Of a DNA stretch of 64,000 bases, positions 26,093-35,200 are shown piece after piece. Location: positions 1 through 64,000 of the forward strand of contig JAUXTH010000101.1 in the NCBI GenBank assembly GCA_030679035.1. Direction: 5' to 3'. Both the position numbers and the translations under genes were made by a program. Numbering within the stretch: position 1 is the first letter of the stretch; every line of letters starts with the position of its first letter. The notes beneath the pieces were generated by a model. The model was not told the DNA's origin. It worked only from the letters and a program-made list of their open reading frames with translations, and did no database searches. Source of the DNA: Methylobacter sp. (GTDB lineage: Bacteria; Pseudomonadota; Gammaproteobacteria; Methylococcales; Methylomonadaceae).

Positions 26093-26161
26093 ATTGCTCC
26101 TATCATAAATTAAGTGTTACCTCGTTTCGACGCGTTGCGTCACCGTAAGCACAATGACACC

Positions 26162-26245
26162 GTAGGAGCGGGCCGTGCCCGCGATATTTGGGCGGCGATT
26201 TTACGAAGATGCAGCACCTTCATCGCGGGCACGGCCCGCTCCTAC
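26162..26245. repeat. Perfect 24-bp inverted repeat between cbiD and cobI
   Basis: GTAGGAGCGGGCCGTGCCCG (first 20 of the 24-base left arm, 26162-26185) is repeated in reverse complement at 26222-26245 around a 36-base centre. It is a strong GC-rich hairpin without a T run. It could weaken transcription or stabilise the mRNA, but is more simply a dispersed repeat. Confidence 0.8.
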
Positions 26246-26278
26246 AAAGATTAACTTAATTGAGTATATGCAGATCTC

Positions 26279-27409
26279 TCATACTTCACCCAAAGCATCG
26301 CCTTGTAAATTAAATAGCCGCACTTCAACCTTTTTCACAGTAGGCACTTTGGTCTGAACAAGCGCGGCGATACGCTGTTCGATGACTGTCCATAGCGCCT
26401 GTGCGCCGGGTTCGTTCATTAACCTTTCTATTGCGGCTTCCACTGTGTTTGCCTGTTCCAGTTCTTGTGCGAGACGACTGTTAAATCCTCGTTCAGCCGC
26501 TATCCGTGCGACAACACTCATGGCCATGTCGCTCTTGCTGGAATGTGTGTCCCATACACCGTCGAGCACTTTGGCCAGTTTGCCCGGATGTCCCAGTACC
26601 CACAACACATCCAGGTCACGTTGTTGTTCAGCCAATGCCTGCTGCGTAAAGTCGAGTGCATCGCCAAGAAAATTGGCGATCTGTACCGAGCGTTGCTCTG
26701 GCAAACTCAGCGTCTCTTTGGCATAGGCGCGGCCGATTTTGCCCGGCAGCAAGGCGATGCTGCTTGCATCATTACCCAATGCGACACGCACATAAACCTC
26801 TATCGAGGCAACCCAGGAGGCCAGCGACAAGGGTTCGACTATGCCCGAAGTGCCGAGTATCGATATGCCGCCGACGATGCCGAGTTTCGGGTTGAAGGTC
26901 TTCTTGGCAATAGCCTCGCCGTTGACACAGCCTATGGTCAGGTCGAAGCCTTCATCCTTATTATTGGACACTTCGGCGACCGCCTGCCGCATCATCTTGC
27001 GCGGCGTTGGGTTAATTGCAGGCTCTCCTACCGCTACGCGCAAGCCCGGCTGGGTCGCGGTGCCTACACCGTTTCCTGCGAAAAAGCGTATCTGTCCCAT
27101 ATCGTTCCTTCGCACCTCGGCGAAGATAGTTGCCCCGTGTGTGTTATCCGGGTCGTCGCCGCCGTCTTTCAGCACTTCGGCGCGTGCTGTGTGTTCGTTC
27201 AGGCTGCGGCAGTCTTGAATCGGTACGGTCAGGTAATGCGTATCGTCAGGCAATGTTATTTGCATCTGGGTGCGGCGCTCACCGTGCAGCAGCAGATAAA
27301 GCGCGGCTTTAACCGCCGCCGTGGCGCAACTGCCCGTGGTGCGCCCGCGCCGCAAGCCGTTCGGCGCGAGTACGCTGAGATCGAATTCTTTAAGCTCCGA
27401 TTGAATCAT
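26279..27409 (-). CDS. cbiD: CbiD, cobalt-precorrin-5B C1-methyltransferase
   Basis: Methylates C1 in the oxygen-independent route. The 376-residue product has the family start LRRGRTTGSCATAAVKAALY, GDDPDNTHGATIFAEV, the GNGVGTATQPGL block, INPTPRKMM and GTSGIVEPLS. Length is normal. With CbiG it defines an anaerobic-type branch; the aerobic equivalents CobF and CobG are absent. It lies between the cbiX-cbiC fusion (100-base gap filled by a repeat element) and cobI. Confidence 0.96.
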   Translation of the reverse strand: MIQSELKEFDLSVLAPNGLRRGRTTGSCATAAVKAALYLLLHGERRTQMQITLPDDTHYLTVPIQDCRSLNEHTARAEVLKDGGDDPDNTHGATIFAEVRRNDMGQIRFFAGNGVGTATQPGLRVAVGEPAINPTPRKMMRQAVAEVSNNKDEGFDLTIGCVNGEAIAKKTFNPKLGIVGGISILGTSGIVEPLSLASWVASIEVYVRVALGNDASSIALLPGKIGRAYAKETLSLPEQRSVQIANFLGDALDFTQQALAEQQRDLDVLWVLGHPGKLAKVLDGVWDTHSSKSDMAMSVVARIAAERGFNSRLAQELEQANTVEAAIERLMNEPGAQALWTVIEQRIAALVQTKVPTVKKVEVRLFNLQGDALGEV

Positions 27410-27431
27410 GCTCGGTACAGCAGTTAAAAAA

Positions 27432-27524
27432 ATGGAACGCAGATGACGCAGATTATTAAGATTAAATAAGATTTTATTGAATCATCTGTGTTCATCACAT
27501 TTATCTGCGTCATCTGCGTTCCAT
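27432..27524. mobile_element. 93-bp MITE-like element with GAACGCAGATGACGC ends
   Basis: Perfect 22-base inverted arms at 27432-27453 and 27503-27524, with no gene inside. The arms match those of the GxxExxY element at 2474-2928, and GATTAAATAAGATTTT follows the left arm in both. It looks like a short derivative without a gene. Its right end overlaps the 3' end of cbiX-cbiC and supplies the last four codons (MERR) and the TGA stop. Confidence 0.75.
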
Positions 27525-29093
27525 CGCAATTGCTGAGCCATACTCAGCAAGCTGATTCACCGCATCGATCATCAAGCCGTTGACCACAGTTGCTGCCCAC
27601 GGCGACCCACCGCGTGTGCCGGTATTGGTGATGCGCGGCACTTGCAGGCAGCGTTTTAATTCGTCTTTCGACTCGCAGGTGCCGACAAAGCCGACCGGCA
27701 AGCCGATCACCAGTTGCGGCCGCCAGCCGTGTTCGCGAATCAGGCGCACCGCTTCCCTGATCGCCGTCGGTGCGTCGCCTATCGACAGTATGATGTTGTT
27801 GCCGAATTTTTCAAAGGCGCGTCGTATTCCGGCTGCGGAACGGGTGATGCCTTGCGTTTGCGCCATCAGCGCCGTTTCATGGTCATGCACGCCGCACCAG
27901 GTTTCGATGCCGAGTTGTTCAAGCAGCGCGCGCTTTAGGCCGGTCTGCACCATGGTTACGTCGGTCACCACGCGCTTGCAACGCAACAAGGCACGGATGC
28001 CGGTTTCGACCGCACCCGGCGAAAAATAAATGTCATCGACCGCGTTAAAATCGCCGCTGGTATGCACCAGCCGTTGCAGCACGGTCAGATGCGCCTCGGG
28101 AAAGACTGACCAGTCGCGTCCGGCAGCGATGATGCGGAAACTTTCGGCCTCTATCGGATGCGGCACGTAAGGCGCAAATTCTGTTGCAGCTTCATCTGCT
28201 GCGGCTTTTTCAAACAGTCCGCGCACCTGAAGATGATGGGGGCGTTGCGGTTCGCCGACCTGCTGTTCAAAGCCGACGATTTGCACCCGGTATTTACACA
28301 GCGAGCAGTTCATCTCCGCACGGCCTTCTACCGCTTCTTGCGCCCTGGCGATGATCACATCGGCCACGTTCGGATGCACGCCGAGGTAGCCTGCCTTGAG
28401 CACTTCCAGATCGGGTTCGCGTTCCTGCATCGCATCGGCGGCCTCATAAATACGCTTAACCAAGATGCCGTCGAACAGGAAAAACGGCACGACGATCAGC
28501 CGTGCGTGGCCCAGTTTAGCGGCGGCGCGCAGGCCGTCGGCGACCAGCGGCTTGGCCGTGCCTGAATAGCACACGTAGGACGCGCCAAAGCCCATGCCTT
28601 CTTCGATCATCCGCGCGAACTTGGCGACCTCGCCATTAGCATCGGGATCGGTGGTGCCGCGACCGACCAGCACCAGGCAAGTGTCGTCTCTGCGGACGGT
28701 TTTAGCCGATGTCGCTTCAGCTTCGACGATGCGTTGCTGAACCACTTGCAATAACAGCGGATGCAAACCCATCGGCGCGCCGAAATGAAAATCGATGTCG
28801 GGGTGTTCGCCTGCGAAGGTCAATAGTTCGCTGGGCATGTCGTTCTTGGCGTGGGTTGCGGCAAGCAATATGCCGGGTACCATGACGATTTGCTTGGCGT
28901 CAGCGCTTAGCTGATCGGTAATCGCCTGATCGATAGTTGGGCCGGCAAATTCCAGGTAACCGTGACGGACCACATGCTGCGGCGCGCGCTCTTTGACCAG
29001 TTCAACCAGCTGCTCGAACTCTCGTATGCCGTCGGCATCTCGGCTGCCATGACCTGCGATTACTATGCCGAATTGTTGTGTTTCAGCCTGCAT
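27510..29093 (-). CDS. cbiX-cbiC: CbiX-CbiC fusion: sirohydrochlorin cobaltochelatase / precorrin-8X methylmutase
   Basis: About 527 residues from the ATG at 29093. Residues about 5-260 are a two-domain CbiX chelatase ([20 protein letters not shown] with the metal-site His, and [20 protein letters not shown] in the second repeat), followed by the CbiX tail CSLCKYR. From about residue 305 the protein is CbiC/CobH, which moves the methyl from C11 to C12 ([20 protein letters not shown]-like [53 protein letters not shown]). The first and a late step of the pathway are thus joined in one polypeptide. It overlaps the cbiE stop by 11 bases. An upstream TTG at 29120 is a less likely start. Confidence 0.93.
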   Translation of the reverse strand: MQAETQQFGIVIAGHGSRDADGIREFEQLVELVKERAPQHVVRHGYLEFAGPTIDQAITDQLSADAKQIVMVPGILLAATHAKNDMPSELLTFAGEHPDIDFHFGAPMGLHPLLLQVVQQRIVEAEATSAKTVRRDDTCLVLVGRGTTDPDANGEVAKFARMIEEGMGFGASYVCYSGTAKPLVADGLRAAAKLGHARLIVVPFFLFDGILVKRIYEAADAMQEREPDLEVLKAGYLGVHPNVADVIIARAQEAVEGRAEMNCSLCKYRVQIVGFEQQVGEPQRPHHLQVRGLFEKAAADEAATEFAPYVPHPIEAESFRIIAAGRDWSVFPEAHLTVLQRLVHTSGDFNAVDDIYFSPGAVETGIRALLRCKRVVTDVTMVQTGLKRALLEQLGIETWCGVHDHETALMAQTQGITRSAAGIRRAFEKFGNNIILSIGDAPTAIREAVRLIREHGWRPQLVIGLPVGFVGTCESKDELKRCLQVPRITNTGTRGGSPWAATVVNGLMIDAVNQLAEYGSAIAMERR

Positions 29094-29802
29094 CCGGTAA
29101 CTGCTCCGTTGCTGGTTCAATTTGGCTGGACATAGGGCTGCGGGTACGGATCAACATGATGCTCATATCGCTGAATTCCTGTGTCGCACAGTCGGCGAGC
29201 GTGCCGTGCCATTCCGCTTCGGAACGAGTCAGATTTTCCCAAACTTCAGTCGGATGATCGGGTGATATGCCTTGCTCCAACAGGTAAGCCGCGATATGAC
29301 GCGGCATGAATGAACGCGCTTCGTCCCAAGGGCAGGGAATCACGATCGCATTGCGCTGGTCTTGCAGCACATGCACCAGATGTTGCTTGAACGGGGTTAA
29401 ATCGCCGCGGCGGTGAAAAGTAATAAATGTCGTTTCATCAAAACAGACTTTGGCGCGCGACGCGAGTATCTGCGCCGAAGAAATGCCAGGCACGGTTTCC
29501 ACCGGATGGCCGCAAGCGCGTTCGACTCGCTCCAGATACTGGAAGCCGCTGAAATGGATGTCGCCCATGAACACCACGACGCAGTTCTTGCCTGCATGGT
29601 GTTCAGTCGCCACTTTCGCCAACTGATCGGTTTGGTCGCGGTAATTCATCAGCACGGTTTGCGCGGTGGCGGGAATCAGGCTTTGGACGACGTTAATGAC
29701 GGCATCGAATCCGGCGACCACGTCGGCATTGCGGATCAGTTCCGCGCCGCGCTGGGTCAGATAAGCCACGTCGCCAGGACCTGCGCCTATGCAGATAATC
29801 AT
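29083..29802 (-). CDS. cbiE: CbiE, cobalt-precorrin-7 C5-methyltransferase
   Basis: A 239-residue tetrapyrrole methylase of the CbiE type (N-terminal half of CobL). It begins [18 protein letters not shown] and has [34 protein letters not shown] and [15 protein letters not shown] strong ribosome site AAGGAAC precedes the ATG. The decarboxylating partner CbiT, usually adjacent or fused, is not found in the window, so C15 methylation must be encoded elsewhere or by another protein. It is coupled to cbiX-cbiC downstream. Confidence 0.9.
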   Translation of the reverse strand: MIICIGAGPGDVAYLTQRGAELIRNADVVAGFDAVINVVQSLIPATAQTVLMNYRDQTDQLAKVATEHHAGKNCVVVFMGDIHFSGFQYLERVERACGHPVETVPGISSAQILASRAKVCFDETTFITFHRRGDLTPFKQHLVHVLQDQRNAIVIPCPWDEARSFMPRHIAAYLLEQGISPDHPTEVWENLTRSEAEWHGTLADCATQEFSDMSIMLIRTRSPMSSQIEPATEQLPDAG

Positions 29803-29821
29803 ATTTGTTCCTTATTAATTA

Positions 29822-29993
29822 GGTTTTTCTGTCCACGAAAAGCACGAAAAATTGTAGGGTACGCTGTGCGTACCTTACGCTCGTTCCCAAGCTCCAGCTT
29901 GGGAATGCAGTCTTGGAAGCTCCAGCTTCCTGTCCTGTCTCGCGAAGCAGGAGCTTCGCGTACTGGGTTCCCAAGCAGGAGCTTGGGAACCAG
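29822..29993. repeat. Compound palindromic repeats between chlID and cbiE
   Basis: GTCCACGAAAAGCACGAAAA (29831-29850) is followed by nested palindromes of the TTCCCAAGCTCCAGCTTGGGAA family: GTTCCCAAGCTCCAGCTTGG at 29883, GGAAGCTCCAGCTTCC at 29918, CGCGAAGCAGGAGCTTCGCG at 29940 and GTTCCCAAGCAGGAGCTTGG at 29970. A close relative stands at 31907-32066. No gene is present. Confidence 0.8.
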
Positions 29994-30006
29994 CATGACC
30001 TCATGT

Positions 30007-31899
30007 TCATTTAATACACCCACGTATCGTAAGCGCCAAATTTTCTGCCGATAATTCTTCCAGTGTCAGGTATTCAGCGCCCAAGGCTTGCGCCAGTTGG
30101 CGGGCTTTCCCCAGGCGCAAATAGCCGGTTTCGGTGTCGAGCACCAGTGCAGGCACACCGCGCTCGGCAAGCAATGCTGCGAATCTTAGCGACTCCTGCG
30201 AGGGATCGTTACCATCGGTCAGCGCAACATTGGCTTTGCCGTCGCTAAGCAGTACCAGTAACGGCGGCATGCCGGGTTTTTCCAATGTTTCCAGTGCCAG
30301 AGATAGCGCATGAGGCAATGGCGTGCGGCCGCCGGTAGGCAGCTCGCGCAGGTTCTGCTCGGCAAGATCGACGCTGCGAGTAGGCGACAGCAATAGCTGG
30401 GCGGATTCGCCGCGAAAGCTGATCACCGCGACTTCATCGCGCTGCTGGTAAGCGTCGGTAAGCAGCGATAGCACTGCGCCTTTGACCGCTTCCATACGCC
30501 GTTGCGCCGCCATGGAGCCGGAGGCGTCGACGACAAACAAGATCAGGTTGGCGTTTTTGCCGGAGCGGATTTGTTGATGCAGATCGTTTTTTGTCACCTG
30601 AAAATCGTCAGCGCCTCTAAGCGCCGCGCTACGCAATGTCGCGCCGACGGCGAGGCTGCTTGGATTCTGGTCGGGCACGGCGCGTACCACTCGGCCGCGC
30701 GGCGCATCTTGCGCAGTGCTGCGCTTGCCGGAAGCGTACCGATTGGCAATCGTATCGACTTCTATTTTCCGGACATTGCCGGTAGATGCGGCGGCGAAGA
30801 CTTGTTGTTGGTCTTCCGACTCACTGTTATTTTCAGCGTTTTCCTGCTCGGTATCTTCAGCGCCGGATTCGCCTTGATCCGGCGGCTGCAATGCCTGTTG
30901 CATCAGCTCATCAAGTTGTTGTTGATCCAGCCCCGGTTGCTCGAAGGGTTTGCGTCTGCGCCGGTGCGGCAGTACCAGTTCCGCCGCACCGCGTACGTCT
31001 TCCGGCGTCACCTGAGACCTGCCTTCGAGTGCCGCCAATGCGCGCGATGCTTTGTGCATGACGATGTCGGCGCGAAGGCTGGCTACCTCGAATTCGCAGC
31101 ATAAATGGCTGATCAAATCGAGCAGCGCATCATCCAACGTCACTTCAGGCAACAACTGCTGCGCCGTAGCCAGTTGATGCCGCAATTTGTTCTGTTCCTG
31201 CATCCAGGCGGCAGCGTAAGCGGTCGGGTTGGCCTCGAATGCGATGCGCCTACGAACGACCTCGGAGCGCAAAACTTTGTCGCGCGGCGCGGTCACTTCA
31301 ACCATCAGGCCGAAGCGATCCAGCAATTGCGGTCGCAAATCGCCTTCTTCCAGGTTCATCGTGCCGATCAGCGTGAAGCGGGCAGGGTGCGTGACCGACA
31401 AGCCTTCGCGCTGCACCGCGTTGACGCTCATCGCCGCCGCATCCAGCAACACGTCGACCAAATGATCGGGCAGCAGGTTGACTTCATCGATATAGAGTAT
31501 GCCACGGTGCGCCGCAGCCAGCAGGCCGGGCTTAAAAACGCGTTGACCGCCTTTAAGCGCCTGTTCCAAATCCAGGGTGCCGATAACGCGGTCTTCGGTG
31601 GCTCCCAGCGGCAAGGTGACGAAAGGCACACTGTCCGCTTGCGCCGTTGCGTGTTCGGCATTGCAGATTTCGCAGTGTTGATAAGGAGCACCGGGAGCGC
31701 AGTTGAACGCGCAACCGGCAACCCGCTCGATCAGCGGCAGGATGTCGGTCAGCGCCCGCGCCGCGGTGCTTTTAGCGGTGCCTTTGTCGCCGCGTATCAG
31801 CACGCCGCCCAGCGATGGATCGACGGCGCACAGCAGCAATGCAGTCTTGAGCTGGGTTTGTTCGACGATGGCGGAAAAAGGGAAGGTGGCGTGGTTCAT
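30007..31899 (-). CDS. ChlI/ChlD-type cobaltochelatase AAA+/VWA subunit
   Basis: A 630-residue fusion that powers metal insertion by CobN, taking the place of CobS and CobT. The N-terminal AAA+ module has Walker A GDKGTAKST (about residues 37-45) and Walker B-like GILYIDEVNLL, and a Cys cluster (CAFNCAPGAPYQHCEIC) as in related magnesium-chelatase I subunits. A proline- and acid-rich linker (about 330-370) leads to a VWA domain with the MIDAS motif DASGSMA (about 454) and later Thr/Asp positions. It is directly downstream of cobN. The architecture matches the family usually annotated as putative cobaltochelatase. Confidence 0.92.
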   Translation of the reverse strand: MNHATFPFSAIVEQTQLKTALLLCAVDPSLGGVLIRGDKGTAKSTAARALTDILPLIERVAGCAFNCAPGAPYQHCEICNAEHATAQADSVPFVTLPLGATEDRVIGTLDLEQALKGGQRVFKPGLLAAAHRGILYIDEVNLLPDHLVDVLLDAAAMSVNAVQREGLSVTHPARFTLIGTMNLEEGDLRPQLLDRFGLMVEVTAPRDKVLRSEVVRRRIAFEANPTAYAAAWMQEQNKLRHQLATAQQLLPEVTLDDALLDLISHLCCEFEVASLRADIVMHKASRALAALEGRSQVTPEDVRGAAELVLPHRRRRKPFEQPGLDQQQLDELMQQALQPPDQGESGAEDTEQENAENNSESEDQQQVFAAASTGNVRKIEVDTIANRYASGKRSTAQDAPRGRVVRAVPDQNPSSLAVGATLRSAALRGADDFQVTKNDLHQQIRSGKNANLILFVVDASGSMAAQRRMEAVKGAVLSLLTDAYQQRDEVAVISFRGESAQLLLSPTRSVDLAEQNLRELPTGGRTPLPHALSLALETLEKPGMPPLLVLLSDGKANVALTDGNDPSQESLRFAALLAERGVPALVLDTETGYLRLGKARQLAQALGAEYLTLEELSAENLALTIRGCIK

Positions 31900-31906
31900 T
31901 TGGTTG

Positions 31907-32230
31907 CGCTCGTTCCCAAGCTCCAGCTTGGGAATGCAGTCTTGGAAGCTCTAGCTTCCCGTCCGGTACACGAAGCTACGACTTGCATGGATGCAGGAGG
32001 TAGAGCAACGCAGGAGCAGCTGCCGAGAGCTTCGCGCACTGGGTTCCCAAGCTGGAGCTTGGGAACCAGCAGCCGGAGTTTTTGGCTAGCAGAAACTGAC
32101 CGGAGTGCAAGCTTTGCTTGCCAAAGCAGGCGAAGCCTGCACTCCAGCGTCAAGGTCATTTTGGTGTTAATGGAATCTTGACAGCTATACGAATATTTTC
32201 GTGCTTTTCGTGTATTTCGTGGACAAAAAA
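31907..32230. repeat. Repeat-filled 334-base gap between cobN and chlID
   Basis: Contains a longer relative of the 29880 palindrome (31909-32066), then GCAGGCTTCGCC-like inverted sequence around 32107-32145 (GTGCAAGCTTTGCTTGC / GCAGGCGAAGCCTGCACT) and a CGTGCTTTTCGTG...TTCGTGGACAAAAA block at 32190-32228 matching 29822-29850. No gene is seen. The transcript from cobN to chlID must cross several strong hairpins. Confidence 0.75.
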
Positions 32231-32233
32231 TCA

Positions 32234-35200
32234 TCATGCGCCGCGCGGTGTTTCGCCGCGCGCCTCCAGCAAGGTTTCGCTATGCAGGTATAAAGCCTGC
32301 AATGCTTCCAGCGTTTGTTGCTTTGGCTCGGCCCACATGCCGCGACCGGCGGCTTCCAAAAGACGCTCGGCAATGGCGTTTTGCGCCCATGGATTGGCCT
32401 GTTCCAGAAAGCGTTGCATTTCCGGGGCCATCGCATAAGTTTCTGCGACTTGCTCGTACATCCAGTCGTCCATCACTTGTGCGGTGGCGTCGTAGCCGAA
32501 CAAATAATCGACGGTCGCAGTCAGTTCCAGTCCGCCTTTGTAACCGTGACGGCGGATGCTGTCCAGCCATTTCGGGTTGACCACGCGCGAGCGGAACACT
32601 CGCAAGGTTTCTTCTTTTAAGTCCCGCACTTGCGCCCGTGACGGATCGTGGCTGTCGCCGAAATACTTGCGCGGCTGTGATCCTGTCAAGGCCCTGATCG
32701 TGGCGATCATGCCGCCGTGGAATTGCAGGTAATCGTCGCTGTCGAAAATATCGTGCTCGCGGTTGTCCTGGTTGTGCAACGCGACCTGGACGCCGGACAA
32801 GCGGGTGCGGAACGCGTCGCGCTCGTCTTTGCCCTGCTGGCTGCGCCCATAGGCATAGCCGCCCCAGTTGACGTAGGCTTCCGCAAAATCGGCGTCGGCC
32901 TGCCAGTTTTTTTCCTGGATCAGCGGTAATATGCCTGCGCCGTAACTGCCGGGTTTTGCGCCGAAGATGCGGAAGGCTGCGCGTTGAGAGGCTTCATCTT
33001 CGGTCAGGCCTTGGCCTATCCATTCGCCCAGCTCGGCAAGATAGTGCTTGCGCACAAAGTTCTGCGATAGCGGTTCGTCCAGCGCAATGACGGCATTGAC
33101 CGCGTCATCAATCAGATCGATTAGTTGCGGGAAAGCGTCGCGGAAAAAACCGCTGATACGGGTCGTGACATCGATACGCGGGCGTTTTAATTCGTCCAGC
33201 GGGATGACTTCGACGCCGGTCAGTCGGCGGTTTTCGGCTTGCCATACCGGGCGCACGCCGAGCAGCGCCAGAATTTGCGCCACGTCGTCGCCATGGGTGC
33301 GCATCGCACTGGTGCCCCAGATGCTGATCGCGACGCTCTCGGGATAATCGCCGGTTTCGCGGACGTAGCGCGACAGCACTTCGTGGGCGAGTTGCTGACC
33401 GACGCGCCAAGCCGATTGGGAGGGTACGCTACGCGGATCGACCGAGTAAAAATTGCGCCCCGTCGGCAGGATGCTGGCCATGCCGCGTGTCGGCGATCCG
33501 CTGGGACCGGCCGGTACATAGCCGCCCGCCAAGCCGCACAACAGGTTATCGATTTCGTCGGTGGCGCGGGCAAGATTGGGAGCCAGTTCGCGGCAGGCAA
33601 AGTTCAGTACGCGTTTTACGGCAGTGAAATCATCGTTCCCACGCTCTGCGTGGGAATGCAGGCTGAACCGCTCTGCGGTTCGGGACGCTGGAGCGTCCCC
33701 GACTGAGTTACTACGCAGAGCGTGGGAACCATAAACACTGGTATCAAAGGTTTTGCTGATGGCTTGGTCTATGGCTGATTCTGAGTAAGCGTGTGCCTGC
33801 AATTCAATGAATAAGCGTTTGCATAACGCTTCGATGGTTTCCAGTACATCTGCATGGGTCGCTAAAGAGCGTCCCGCCAGTTTTTCAAGCTCAGCGTTTA
33901 CGTGTTCCAATCGGCGGCCCTGATGATCCAACAACGAGTCCATACTCAGGCCAAATAACGTCGCAATTTCAATAGGCAGTCCGGGTATATCCTGATTCGG
34001 TAAGCGTGTCAGCGAAACCAACATATCTACAAGTTGTTCGTTTTCTGGAGCCAGTCCGAGTATATGTAAACCGTCACGGATTTGCGCCGCGCCCAATTCA
34101 CAAAGATAGCCGTCCAGATCCTCGATCAAATGCGCGACGTCGGCTCCGGCCATTTTGGTCAGTAGTTCGGGCAGTCCATTTTGATGATGCTCGTCGTGGT
34201 CGTGGTCATGATCATGGTGACTATGATGGCCACGGTGTCCTTCGCCGTGGTCATGATGGTGATCATCGTGTTTATGCCCATGACCGTGCTCGTGAGAGTC
34301 ATCGGCATGGTGATCATGTCCATGATGGTCGTCATCGTGGTCATGGTCGTGGTGTAACAACCGGGCTTGCAAATCAGCATCCAGATTGGTTTCTTTGACC
34401 AAGTCCCAGATCTGCTGCTGCAACAGCGGCAGTTTGGCCGGATCGAGCACTTCCACTTGGTAATATTCATCGACTAGCTGTGTCAATTGCGCCAGCGCGC
34501 CGTAAGTGTCGGCGGTGGTCATCGGCGGCGTCAGGTGATCGACAACGACGGCATGGGCGCGGCGCTTGGCCTGCGCGCCTTCGCCGGGATCGTTGATGAT
34601 GAACGGGTAAAACAGCGGCATATCGGCCAGCAGCGCATCGGGGAAACAGTTTTCCGACAAGCCCACGCCTTTGCCGGGCAGCCATTCCAAAGTGCCGTGC
34701 TTGCCGACATGGACAATCGCATCGGCTTTCCATTCGTCGCGCAACCAGCGATACAGCGCATAGTAATGGTGGGTGGGCGGCAAGTCGGGCTGGTGGTATA
34801 TCGCGTCGGGGTCCATGCCGTAACCGCGCGGTGGCTGCAATGCCACGAAGCTGTTGCCAAGTTCCAGGCCTGCCAGCGCGAGATGGCCGTCATGCACATA
34901 AGCCTCGCCCGGCGCAGCTCCCCATTGCGCGATCATTTTCTGTTGCATCTCAACCGGGAGGTCGTCAAACCATGCCTGATATTGGGCAGCCGGAACGCGA
35001 CCGACAGCATGAGCCAGCTGTTCGGTGGTCAGATAGATATTGTCGTAGGCGCAGCGGTCGATCAGTTCGTGTATCAATGCCGTGCCGCTTTCCGGCAAAT
35101 TGCCGATGTTATAACCGGCAGTCTGCATAGCTTTTAGAATCCGCATCAGTGACGCCGGTGCATCCAGGCCGACCGCGTTGCCGATTTGCGAGGCTTTGCT

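Noticed and set aside
26465-27427. Long plus-strand open frame (320 codons) opposite cbiD
   Set aside because: Mirror frame of a conserved gene, rich in Arg, Gln and Cys as such shadows are.
29083-29802. Reading the CbiE gene as full CobL (CbiE plus CbiT)
   Set aside because: The 239-residue product ends after the tetrapyrrole methylase domain; no CbiT Rossmann motif follows.
30502-31104. Plus-strand frame of 200 codons opposite chlID
   Set aside because: Shadow of the VWA/AAA+ gene with no domain signature.
31105-32181. Long plus-strand open frame (358 codons) opposite chlID
   Set aside because: It is antisense to a well-conserved chelatase gene and crosses into repeats; its sequence has no recognisable domain.
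21660-32230. Repeats considered as a CRISPR array
   Set aside because: The units are palindromes of different families at irregular spacing, without uniform spacers or cas genes.
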